From contig CAYWRH010000116.1 in the NCBI GenBank assembly GCA_964460435.1, positions 1 through 14,058 of the forward strand: a stretch of DNA of 14,058 nt, given 5' to 3'. The notes beneath the pieces are model-generated. The model ran no database searches. It was not told where the DNA came from and worked only from the letters and a program-made list of their open reading frames with translations. This DNA comes from JAAZBV01 sp964460435. GTDB lineage: Bacteria > Desulfobacterota > DSM-4660 > Desulfatiglandales > HGW-15. Shown one piece after another: positions 6,750 to 13,514 of this stretch. Every line of letters begins with the position of its first letter. The first letter of the stretch is position 1. Position numbers and translations under genes: made by a program.

Positions 6750-9086
6750 ATGGAAGAGAACCTAATAGGGAAAGATCTACTGGCAAGGAGCGGATCAGAA
6801 GTGGTCAATATACCTGACGAGAAGATCAGGGTTATTATTGTGCCGAACTTTCCTGAACTGGGGCGTCTTGCGGCATTGCATTTTCTTGTATGGGTGAGCA
6901 ATAATCCCCGTGGTGTGGTCTCCCTCCCAACAGGAAAGACACCCGAGCATTTCATACACTGGGTAAAATATTATCTCCTTAACTGGGATAAGGGGCATCT
7001 CTCTTCTGAAATTGCCGGCAGGGGGTTTAATATTGTTAAGAGGCCAGACACAGGCGGGCTTACATTCGTCCAGATGGATGAATTTTATCCCATTGATTCG
7101 CGGCAGACAAACAGCTTTTGTAATTATGTGAAGGATTATTATATCAGGGGTTTTGGCCTTGACCCCAACAAGGCCCTTCTGATTGACTGCAACCAGATAG
7201 GGCTTACTTCAGGGGAGAAGTTATCCGATATCTGGCCAGGGGGAGAGATAGATCTGTGTCTGCGTGACAGGGCACCCCTCTCCTCTCTTGAAAGACGACA
7301 GAAAGAGGTTATCAGCGCAGTTGATGAGTGGTGTGATTCATATGAGAAGAAAATAGAAGAGCTTGGGGGTATTGGTTTCTTTCTGGGAGGCATAGGGCCG
7401 GACGGGCACATTGCATTTAACATCAGAGGGAGTTCACACGATTCAAGGACCCGCCTCATCATGACAAATTATGAGACACAGGCGGCTGCGGCAAGTGACC
7501 TCGGCGGGATTGAGGCAGCAGCAAAGCGGGCTGTGATAACTATCGGGCTTGGCACCATCACAAGAAACCCTGATTGCACTGCAATTATCATGGCCGCAGG
7601 GGAGGCAAAGTCACGGATTGTTGCAGAGACAGTAGAGAGTCAGCCCGATCAAACATACCCTGGCACTGCCCTTCAGAGGCTTAAAAACTCTGCCTTTTAC
7701 CTGACAGAGGGGGCCGCAAAGGGATTAAAGGCAAGGTATGTCATAAAACTTAAAAGGCAGGAGAGGCTGACAGAGCTTCAGATTAGAAGGGCGGTTATTG
7801 ATCTCTCCTTCTCCCTGAAAAAACCCCTGCATGATCTCACCATAGATGACTTCAGAATGGATCAAATCTGTTCACTGGCCATTGAACAGGGAGTGAAAGA
7901 GAATGATTGTATCAACAGGGCGCATGAATGGCTTGTGCATGCGGTAAACATGGGCCTTGCTGACAGGTCATCAGCAAACTGGCTCCATACCGAGCCGCAT
8001 CATGATGATATCCTGCTTGGATACCTTGCCGGGATAATAGGTGATCTTGAGGATATTAGACAAAACCATTCATTTGCAACCTTTACCAGCGGATTTACAG
8101 CAGTTACAAATTCATTTTTACTGAACAGGGTTAATGGACTATTATCTGCCATTGATATCAATAAGAACATGCCTGTCAGTATCTCAATGGATGAGGCGAT
8201 AAAACTCTTTCTTAAGGGCCGTCTTGATAAAAACATGCTGTTGATGGAGATGGCCGAAAATATCCATCTGTTTAGATCCCTCTGTGAGGTTTTCAGGACA
8301 GAAGACCGGAAAATCCTGCATGAAAAGATACTCCAGATCAAATCATATATTACGGATGCATATCCGGGGCAGAAAGACCCGCCCGAGATACAGCTCTTAA
8401 AAGGGATGGCACGCGAATGGGAAGGCAGCCTCTGCTGGGGAGCATTTAACAGGTTCTCTTCAAATACCCACCATTTACGGCTTGGCTTTTATAAAGGGGA
8501 TATATTTAATGAACCACCCTCAAGGGAAAGGGATGTGCTGCCGGTTGTAAACCTCATCTCATTTATTTGCCCGGATATCATGTCGGTTGCCCTTGACCCT
8601 GAAGCAAGCGGCCCGGATACCCACTACAAGGTGTTGCAGGTTGTGGCAGATGCCATCCGTGTCCAGAAGGAACAGGGCAAAAAGATACCGCATAGGATCT
8701 GGGGCTACAGAAATGTATGGTACAGGTTTCATCCTGCTGAGGCCAACCTCTTTTTGCCTGTTTCTGAATCTGACATGAAGCGGGCAAAGATGCTCTTTAT
8801 GGATTTTTTCAAGACACAGAAGGAGGCATCATTTCCAAGCCCTGAATACAATGGGCCATTCAGCGATTATGCTGCCATTATTCAGAAGGAGCAGTATGAA
8901 TGGCTGGTCTGTTGCCTGGGTAAAGAGTGGTTTAAAGGACATGAAAACCCCATGATCCATTCTGCTAAAGGTTTTGTTTTTCTGAGGGAGATGAATCCTG
9001 AAGAGCTTTTGTCAGGGGCCAGGGCCATTAAAAATAATTATGAGCCGGATAACGCTTTTGAGGCAGTATTAAACAATGGTCAATAA
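6750..9086 (+). CDS. NagB-like glucosamine-6-phosphate deaminase domain fused to PIG-L/LmbE-like deacetylase domain
   Basis: 778 residues, two domains. Residues about 25-330 match the NagB/SIS-like fold: SLPTGKTP (58-65), QMDEF (108-112, equivalent to the NagB MDEY loop with catalytic Asp), GGIGPDGHIAFN (213-224, catalytic Asp218 and His220) and SSHDSRTR (228-235). The catalytic-triad Glu of NagB (E. coli Glu148) is Ile225 here, and there are about 40 extra residues between the MDE and DGH motifs. Residues about 405-730 look like PIG-L/LmbE: PHHDD (416-420, equivalent to HPDD), a TSG turn (446-448), an HH pair (574-575) and GPDTH (621-625) as the likely third zinc ligand. The same order occurs in Bacteroidetes NagB-LmbE proteins of about 640-660 residues, so this one is longer. 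Expected role: deacetylation and deamination of an N-acetyl-amino-sugar phosphate in the cytoplasm. First gene of the operon. The ATG has only an AGAGA-type ribosome site. Confidence 0.85.
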   Translation: MEENLIGKDLLARSGSEVVNIPDEKIRVIIVPNFPELGRLAALHFLVWVSNNPRGVVSLPTGKTPEHFIHWVKYYLLNWDKGHLSSEIAGRGFNIVKRPDTGGLTFVQMDEFYPIDSRQTNSFCNYVKDYYIRGFGLDPNKALLIDCNQIGLTSGEKLSDIWPGGEIDLCLRDRAPLSSLERRQKEVISAVDEWCDSYEKKIEELGGIGFFLGGIGPDGHIAFNIRGSSHDSRTRLIMTNYETQAAAASDLGGIEAAAKRAVITIGLGTITRNPDCTAIIMAAGEAKSRIVAETVESQPDQTYPGTALQRLKNSAFYLTEGAAKGLKARYVIKLKRQERLTELQIRRAVIDLSFSLKKPLHDLTIDDFRMDQICSLAIEQGVKENDCINRAHEWLVHAVNMGLADRSSANWLHTEPHHDDILLGYLAGIIGDLEDIRQNHSFATFTSGFTAVTNSFLLNRVNGLLSAIDINKNMPVSISMDEAIKLFLKGRLDKNMLLMEMAENIHLFRSLCEVFRTEDRKILHEKILQIKSYITDAYPGQKDPPEIQLLKGMAREWEGSLCWGAFNRFSSNTHHLRLGFYKGDIFNEPPSRERDVLPVVNLISFICPDIMSVALDPEASGPDTHYKVLQVVADAIRVQKEQGKKIPHRIWGYRNVWYRFHPAEANLFLPVSESDMKRAKMLFMDFFKTQKEASFPSPEYNGPFSDYAAIIQKEQYEWLVCCLGKEWFKGHENPMIHSAKGFVFLREMNPEELLSGARAIKNNYEPDNAFEAVLNNGQ

Positions 9087-10185
9087 AAAGGTCATTGCTG
9101 TAATTGATATAGGCGCAGGGATCGGCGCAAAGACAGGGCTCTTTGATCTTTCAGCAAACCCCATTCTGACCGGGTTCCTCCCTGTAAATTCATACGGGGG
9201 GTCAGCGGGGGCAATGGTTGCAAGGCTTTTCAGCCACATTAAAAACCTGCTGGACACAGCATCCCTTTCATATGATTGTCTGATTGCACTTGGCGTTGAC
9301 ATGCCGGGTGTGATATCTGATGGAGAGGTATATATATGCTCTAACCTTCCCTTTCTTGCAGGAAAAAATATCCGGACACTGTTTGAAAAAATCTTCAGGC
9401 TCCCTGTAACGATCATTAATGATGGTGAGAGCGGTGGTCTGATGGAGTGGAGAGTCCGAAAAAGAGACCTTCTCTTCTGGGTGATAGGCGGGGGATGGGG
9501 CGGGGCATGGATTGATCCATGCGGAAGGGCTACAGGCAAAGGTGATTACTGTGAAGTTATGGATATGGGGTGCTTTCTTGTGAATGAACCTGGCTATGCC
9601 ACAGGCCTGTCAGATGAGATGCTTAATAGGATCTTTGAAGAATATGATTTATCTCTCTTAAGGTTCTGTTATTATTTTATACAACAAAGCAGGGCAATCC
9701 CCTGGCAATTAATGGACCCCCGCACAGGACATTCATATATAAGGGCTGAATCCATTATATCTAACAGGGGGCTGTATTGCCTCTATCAAACGGTTGTTGA
9801 AAGAGCAGAAAAGAGCAGCAGGCATAACTCATCTGATCCGGTTACAGCCAATCCTGACAGAGCAGGGATGGAGATATATAAACTCTGCCGGGCAGGGTCT
9901 TTTGTTGCAATAAGGACTATGAATATTTTTGGCAGGATATTCGGTGATGTTGCGCTCATGGTAAAGGCAAGGGCAAAGGCCTGCGGGGCATCTGCAGATA
10001 TCCCCATATACCTTTCAGGGGGGCTGGCAAACTCCTTTGACATGTTTGGTGAAGAGATGCAAAACCCGTTTAAAAGAAGTGGCGATCATTCCAGGATCGA
10101 GCCGAGCTATTTTCTGGATAAAGGGATTAATACAAACATCATGGGGACATTTTATATTACCCATGACTCAATATGTTGCAGCTAA
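9076..10185 (+). CDS. ROK-like sugar kinase, divergent
   Basis: 369 residues with an ASKHA-type kinase layout. The phosphate-1 loop is DIGAGIGAKTGLFD (11-24), one or two residues off the usual D-x-G-G-T spacing. LGVDMPGVIS (72-81) and SNLPFLAGKNI (89-99) match the ROK 'PG...pnlpw.g' segment. NDGES (115-119) supplies the likely catalytic Asp116. GGGWGGAW (138-145) is the phosphate-2 region, and IYLSGG (311-316) the adenosine motif. The ROK zinc signature (HxGH plus CxCGxxGCxE) is not visible, and residues 180-270 look like a replacement insert. Probably an ATP-dependent kinase for an amino sugar or hexose. Its ATG lies inside the end of the preceding gene (11-bp overlap, different frame), indicating translational coupling, and the symporter gene starts 21 bp after its stop. 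Confidence 0.78.
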   Translation: MVNKKVIAVIDIGAGIGAKTGLFDLSANPILTGFLPVNSYGGSAGAMVARLFSHIKNLLDTASLSYDCLIALGVDMPGVISDGEVYICSNLPFLAGKNIRTLFEKIFRLPVTIINDGESGGLMEWRVRKRDLLFWVIGGGWGGAWIDPCGRATGKGDYCEVMDMGCFLVNEPGYATGLSDEMLNRIFEEYDLSLLRFCYYFIQQSRAIPWQLMDPRTGHSYIRAESIISNRGLYCLYQTVVERAEKSSRHNSSDPVTANPDRAGMEIYKLCRAGSFVAIRTMNIFGRIFGDVALMVKARAKACGASADIPIYLSGGLANSFDMFGEEMQNPFKRSGDHSRIEPSYFLDKGINTNIMGTFYITHDSICCS

Positions 10186-10194
10186 ATATTTTTC

Positions 10195-10201
10195 AGGGAG
10201 G
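10195..10201 (+). promoter_or_regulatory. Strong ribosome binding site of the symporter gene
   Basis: AGGGAGG with a 5-nt spacer before the ATG at 10207. It is the best Shine-Dalgarno in the operon and fixes this start. Confidence 0.75.
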
Positions 10202-10206
10202 CGCTT

Positions 10207-11991
10207 ATGCATCTTTCAATGATAGACTGGCTGGTGATTATCGCCTACTTTACATTCAATATCTGCATAGCCATTTACATGCGCAGACGGGCTATCGGCT
10301 CCACAGAGGATTTTTTTATAGGGGGCAGAAACGTTAAGTGGTGGCTTGCCGGCACCTCCATGGTTGCGACAACATTCGCAGTGGACACACCTCTGGCTGT
10401 CACCGGGATAGTCGCAAAAAACGGCTTAGCAGGCAACTGGCTCTGGTGGAACATGCTTATGAGCGGCATGCTTACCGTGTTTTTTTATGCGAGATTATGG
10501 CGCAGGGCAGGGGTGGTGACTGATCTTGAATTCACAGAGATACGTTACAGCGGCCCGCCCGCGGCCTTTTTAAGGGGGTTTCGGGCACTGTATCTGGGGT
10601 TGCCGATTAACTGCATTGTGATGGGATGGGTAAATGTTGCCATGGTAAAGATTCTCATGATGATCTTCAATATCAACCAGATCAATGCCCTTTTAATTAC
10701 ACTGGGTATTATGCTTCTCACCTCCTGTTTTTCCATTCTTTCCGGCCTTTGGGGGGTGCTGGTCATGGACCTCTTCCAGTTTGTTCTCATGATGGGTGTG
10801 ATGGTTTCTCTTGCCATATTTGCAGTGCATGCGGTCGGGGGGATGAGTTTACTTATGCAAAAGCTCCGGTTTTTAGATTCGGCAAAAGAGATCGCCGGCG
10901 CAGGCGGAGACATACTCTCATTTACCCCTGATATAGGTTCTGCATGGATGCCCATGCTTACCTTCTTTGTCTACCTTGCAGTAAACTGGTGGGCAACATG
11001 GTACCCCGGCGCTGAACCGGGCGGTGGCGGATATGTTGCCCAGCGTATATTATCTGCAAAGGATGAAAAACATTCACTCCTTGCTACCCTCTGGTTCAAT
11101 GTTGCCCATTATGCGGTGCGGCCCTGGCCGTGGATTCTTGTGGCCCTCTGCTCCCTTGTGCTTTACCCTGATCTTGCTGATAAAGAATCGGGTTTTATAA
11201 AGGCGGCCATTGATCCTGATGTCTTTCCTGCTGCATTAAGGGGGTTGATCATAGCCGCATTTCTGGCAGCATATATGTCCACCATATCCACACAGCTTAA
11301 CTGGGGGGCATCCTATATTATTAATGACTTTTACAAACGGTTTCTTATCACTGACAAAACCGAAAAACATTATGTTATAGCCTCACAGGGGGCAACCCTC
11401 CTGATCATGACTGCATCATGTATTGTTGCCTTCTTTTTTAATACCATTGAAGGGGCCTGGAAATTTCTCATCGCCCTTAGCGCAGGCACCGGAAGCGTTT
11501 TTATACTGCGCTGGTTCTGGTGGCGCATCAATGCATGGAGCGAGGTCTCTGCAATGGCATCATCATTTATAGTATCCTTAATACTTAAATTCTATTACAG
11601 GCTTGACAGCGATGATCCCATGCAGTTTGCATGGACTGTTCTGATTACTGTGGTCTGCACAACAGCGGTCTGGGTTTGTATTACCTTCCTGACAAGGCCT
11701 GAAAGGGAGGAGTTGCTTGTCTCCTTTTACAGGCGGGTTCGCCCGGGGAAAACCTTCTGGGGGCCAATCGCCTTAAAGGCCCCTGATGTCCCTCAAAAGG
11801 CCGATATTGCCTTTAATATTCTTGACTGGTTCTGCGGGTGCCTGCTTGTATATATGACCCTGTTTGGCACAGGCAAGCTGATATTCGGCCAAAGGCTTAT
11901 GGGGCTTGGCTTTCTTCTCCTTGCAGCCTGTGCAGGTTTAATCATATACCTTGACCTGAACAGGCGCGGGTGGAAGAGTGTGATGGAGTAA
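10207..11991 (+). CDS. Sodium:solute symporter (SSS family)
   Basis: 594 residues, strongly hydrophobic, with roughly 13-14 membrane segments by eye. Family marks: the first helix from about residue 6, EDFFIGGRNVKWWLAGTSM (34-52) with ATTFAVDTPLAVTG straight after (the SSS N-terminal signature), and AAFLAAYMSTISTQLNW (350-366), corresponding to the helix that carries the sodium-site Ser/Thr residues. IINDFYKRF (371-379) is the typical cytoplasmic loop. An inner-membrane importer driven by sodium. The substrate cannot be read from sequence; from its place behind a NagB/PIG-L protein and a sugar kinase, an amino sugar or N-acetyl-amino sugar is likely. Third gene of the operon, 21 bp after the kinase. 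No clear Rho-independent terminator follows. Confidence 0.93.
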   Translation: MHLSMIDWLVIIAYFTFNICIAIYMRRRAIGSTEDFFIGGRNVKWWLAGTSMVATTFAVDTPLAVTGIVAKNGLAGNWLWWNMLMSGMLTVFFYARLWRRAGVVTDLEFTEIRYSGPPAAFLRGFRALYLGLPINCIVMGWVNVAMVKILMMIFNINQINALLITLGIMLLTSCFSILSGLWGVLVMDLFQFVLMMGVMVSLAIFAVHAVGGMSLLMQKLRFLDSAKEIAGAGGDILSFTPDIGSAWMPMLTFFVYLAVNWWATWYPGAEPGGGGYVAQRILSAKDEKHSLLATLWFNVAHYAVRPWPWILVALCSLVLYPDLADKESGFIKAAIDPDVFPAALRGLIIAAFLAAYMSTISTQLNWGASYIINDFYKRFLITDKTEKHYVIASQGATLLIMTASCIVAFFFNTIEGAWKFLIALSAGTGSVFILRWFWWRINAWSEVSAMASSFIVSLILKFYYRLDSDDPMQFAWTVLITVVCTTAVWVCITFLTRPEREELLVSFYRRVRPGKTFWGPIALKAPDVPQKADIAFNILDWFCGCLLVYMTLFGTGKLIFGQRLMGLGFLLLAACAGLIIYLDLNRRGWKSVME

Positions 11992-12040
11992 ATCTGTAGG
12001 CTTATTAAACAGCTTCCTGTTGTTATTGTGGATAAATAGA

Positions 12041-12069
12041 TTGAAGTGTATGGCATTAGGAGCTATAGA
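12041..12069 (+). promoter_or_regulatory. Candidate promoter for the lipoprotein gene
   Basis: TTGAAG (12041-12046), 17-bp spacer, TATAGA (12064-12069), each 4 of 6 to consensus, with an overlapping GATAAT at 12068-12073. It lies about 45 bp before the preferred ATG at 12113 and would exclude the upstream in-frame ATG at 12020 from the transcript. Confidence 0.3.
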
Positions 12070-12102
12070 TAATATTAATGAGAGGCCATTACCAAGTAAT
12101 CC

Positions 12103-12107
12103 AGGGG
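12103..12107 (+). promoter_or_regulatory. Ribosome binding site deciding the lipoprotein start
   Basis: AGGGG with a 5-nt spacer before the ATG at 12113. The longer in-frame reading from 12020 has no such site and would put 31 hydrophilic residues in front of the signal peptide. Confidence 0.65.
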
Positions 12108-12112
12108 TTTAT

Positions 12113-13045
12113 ATGAAAACACTTTATATACTCACAAAATCAATAATTTTTTATATTGTTATTATCCTGTTTACAGCATCATGCACCCATGTGGCGTCAG
12201 AGGAAAAGAGGGCGGATGTCAAGAAGATCGGGACTATCAATGTAAGTTTCCTTGATGAGGTAAGCGGGATAGCCATGTCCCGTCACAGAGAGGATGTGTT
12301 CTGGGTATTGAATGACAGCGGCAACAGCGCCTCGGTATATGCCATAGGGTTGGGTGGGAAACCTGCGGGTGTTGTTAACATTGCAGGGGTTAAAAATAAT
12401 GACTGGGAGGATATTGCCACCTTTGAGTTTGAAGGCAAGCCATATATTGTTGTTGCCGATGTGGGGGATAACTTTGCAAATAGGAGCAGGTGCTTTCTTT
12501 TTTTTATAGAGGAGCCTGATACCAAAAAGATTAAAATGGGCTCCCCGATCACCCTTAAACCATCATGGAGCATCACATTTACCTATGAAGATGGCCCGCG
12601 TGACTGTGAAGCTGTTGCAGTGGATACGGTAGCAGGCAAGATACTTCTCTTAAGTAAAAGGGATACACCTCCTGTGTTATATGAACTTGCTCTTGCAAAA
12701 AAAACAGAAAAAAATGGTGTTGCAAAAAGGATAACAGTAATTAAACCCCTGCCACAAAAGGGCCAGGGTATAGGTGATTTTTTAAGCATGTCCAATATGA
12801 CAACCGCAATGGACATCTCATCTGACGGGCTTAATGCTGTTGTTTTGACCTATGCAGGGGCTTACCTGTACCGAAAGGAAAAAGATGAGGAGTGGGGCAA
12901 GGCGTTTTCCGCAACACCGGTGGAGATTCCCCTCCCTGTGATGCCACAGTCAGAGTCAATATGTTTTGGCCGCGATACTTATACCCTATTTGTTACAACA
13001 GAGCAGATCCCTGCCCCTTTGTACAGGGTTGAGTTAAAGAGATAA
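12113..13045 (+). CDS. Predicted lipoprotein, beta-propeller-like, function unknown
   Basis: 310 residues from the ATG at 12113; the open frame extends back to 12020, but the ribosome site and signal peptide favour the shorter form. It has a basic start, a hydrophobic core (IIFYIVIILF) and lipobox TASC with Cys24 as lipidation site; Thr25 at +2 does not suggest inner-membrane retention. The mature part is a run of short beta-rich units with conserved-looking acidic motifs: SGIAMS (51-56), WVLNDSGN (64-71), NDWEDIA (96-102), ADVGDN (115-120), RDCEAVAVD (163-171), AMDISSDG (232-239) and QSESIC (279-284). Such repeats at about 30-60 residue steps fit a beta-propeller, and the D-W-E-D-I-A/D-x-G-D-N set recalls a family of uncharacterised secreted proteins. 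The acidic residues could bind calcium or metal. Seemingly separate from the operon before it (121 bp gap). No enzymatic role assigned. Confidence 0.8.
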   Translation: MKTLYILTKSIIFYIVIILFTASCTHVASEEKRADVKKIGTINVSFLDEVSGIAMSRHREDVFWVLNDSGNSASVYAIGLGGKPAGVVNIAGVKNNDWEDIATFEFEGKPYIVVADVGDNFANRSRCFLFFIEEPDTKKIKMGSPITLKPSWSITFTYEDGPRDCEAVAVDTVAGKILLLSKRDTPPVLYELALAKKTEKNGVAKRITVIKPLPQKGQGIGDFLSMSNMTTAMDISSDGLNAVVLTYAGAYLYRKEKDEEWGKAFSATPVEIPLPVMPQSESICFGRDTYTLFVTTEQIPAPLYRVELKR

Positions 13046-13063
13046 TAGATAAAAAATGAAGGC

Positions 13064-13136
13064 ATGACCCAGGGCTTTCCATCTGCCCCGTCATTCACTT
13101 CCCCTGCAGCAATAAGTGACCTGATCCCCTGCCCTG
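13064..13136. other. Inverted-repeat cluster, possible structured RNA or terminator-like element
   Basis: Three pairings overlap. ATGAC (13064-13068) with GTCAT (13090-13094) stacks over GGGC (13072-13075) with GCCC (13085-13088). TCACTT (13095-13100) pairs with AAGTGA (13114-13119). CAGGGC (13070-13075) could instead pair with GCCCTG (13131-13136), enclosing the second hairpin. CCCCTGC is also directly repeated at 13101 and 13126. On the minus strand the first hairpin is followed after 7 nt by six T, a poor terminator-like arrangement. No known RNA family recognised. Confidence 0.3.
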
Positions 13137-13218
13137 TTTGTTCATAGTTGTATGTGCCAGGTCTGGGATATATTTATTTCCGGGAAAAAGGGGAAAAATT
13201 AAAAGATAATCTGTTCCG

Positions 13219-13241
13219 CCTTCATATTTCATATATGAAGG
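13219..13241. repeat. Perfect 9-bp inverted repeat
   Basis: CCTTCATAT (13219-13227) and ATATGAAGG (13233-13241) with a 5-nt spacer. No T-tract follows on either strand, so it is a hairpin or protein-binding palindrome rather than an intrinsic terminator. Confidence 0.6.
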
Positions 13242-13381
13242 GAATTATAAATAAAAGATGTGTATTGATTTTCCCAGGATGAGAAGCAGATTACACAGAT
13301 TTTTGGTAAAGTTTTACACATAAATAGCTTTCTATCTTTCCTCCATTTTTTTACAATAAAACTTGAGCAACGTAACATATT

Positions 13382-13406
13382 GATATCTAATATAAATATT
13401 AATATC
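13382..13406. promoter_or_regulatory. AT-rich palindrome upstream of the sigma-54 promoter, possible enhancer site
   Basis: GATAT (13382-13386) pairs with ATATC (13402-13406), and TAATAT (13388-13393) with ATATTA (13396-13401). That gives 11 matched positions per side with one extra C at 13387 and a 2-nt centre. It lies about 55-80 bp upstream of the expected transcript start, a position used by sigma-54 enhancer-binding proteins. AT-richness raises the chance of an accidental palindrome. Confidence 0.38.
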
Positions 13407-13434
13407 TTATTATTTTGTTGTCCTTTGTAATTAT

Positions 13435-13450
13435 TGGCACTGCTCTTGCT
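13435..13450 (+). promoter_or_regulatory. Sigma-54 (RpoN) -24/-12 promoter
   Basis: TGGCAC-N5-TTGCT is an exact match to the sigma-54 consensus: GG at 13436-13437 and GC at 13448-13449 with the required spacing. The expected transcript start is near 13460, giving a leader of about 55 nt before the PEP-CTERM ATG at 13515. RpoN control is known for PEP-CTERM genes in other bacteria, associated with the PrsK/PrsR two-component pair. Confidence 0.82.
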
Positions 13451-13472
13451 CTACTAGCCAGCAAAGAGAAAA

Positions 13473-13496
13473 AACAACATTAATTAAGGTGTTGTT
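13473..13496 (+). other. Hairpin in the leader of the PEP-CTERM transcript
   Basis: AACAACA (13473-13479) and TGTTGTT (13490-13496) form a 7-bp stem with a 10-nt loop, just upstream of the ribosome site at 13504-13510. It could affect mRNA stability or translation; function not known. Confidence 0.35.
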
Positions 13497-13503
13497 AAGG
13501 AAT

Positions 13504-13510
13504 AGGGGGG
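13504..13510 (+). promoter_or_regulatory. Ribosome binding site of the PEP-CTERM gene
   Basis: AGGGGGG with a 4-nt spacer before the ATG at 13515, preceded by AAGGA at 13498-13502. It supports the chosen start. Confidence 0.65.
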
Positions 13511-13514
13511 TATT

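Larger units (their letters stand above)
13046..13434. other. Intergenic region, no convincing gene, several inverted repeats
   Basis: About 390 bp without a supported coding region. Short open frames at 13064-13147 (27 codons) and 13258-13323 (21 codons) lack usable ribosome sites and recognisable content. The first part (about 13061-13160) is C-rich on the plus strand and can form hairpins. The rest is AT-rich. It ends in the promoter region of the PEP-CTERM gene. No intrinsic terminator with a T-tract is seen for the lipoprotein gene on the plus strand. Confidence 0.6.

Noticed and set aside
9069..9539. Minus-strand open frame of 156 codons within the kinase gene
   Set aside because: Shadow frame: proline/serine-rich composition with no domain, while the plus strand encodes recognisable kinase motifs.
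12008..12021. AACAG/CTGTT hairpin after the symporter gene, considered as a terminator
   Set aside because: A 5-bp AT-rich stem with no T-run following.
12020..12112. N-terminal extension of the lipoprotein frame starting at the ATG at 12020
   Set aside because: No ribosome site. It would place 31 residues ahead of an otherwise clear lipoprotein signal, and the ATG at 12113 has AGGGG at good spacing.
13064..13147. 27-codon open frame in the C-rich island
   Set aside because: GAAGG is only 1 nt from the ATG, the peptide has no recognisable feature, and the inverted repeats explain the composition better.
13258..13323. 21-codon open frame, and a CAGATTACACAGATT-like stretch resembling a dispersed bacterial repeat
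   Set aside because: No ribosome site for the frame, and only one partial copy of the stretch in the window, so no repeat can be claimed.
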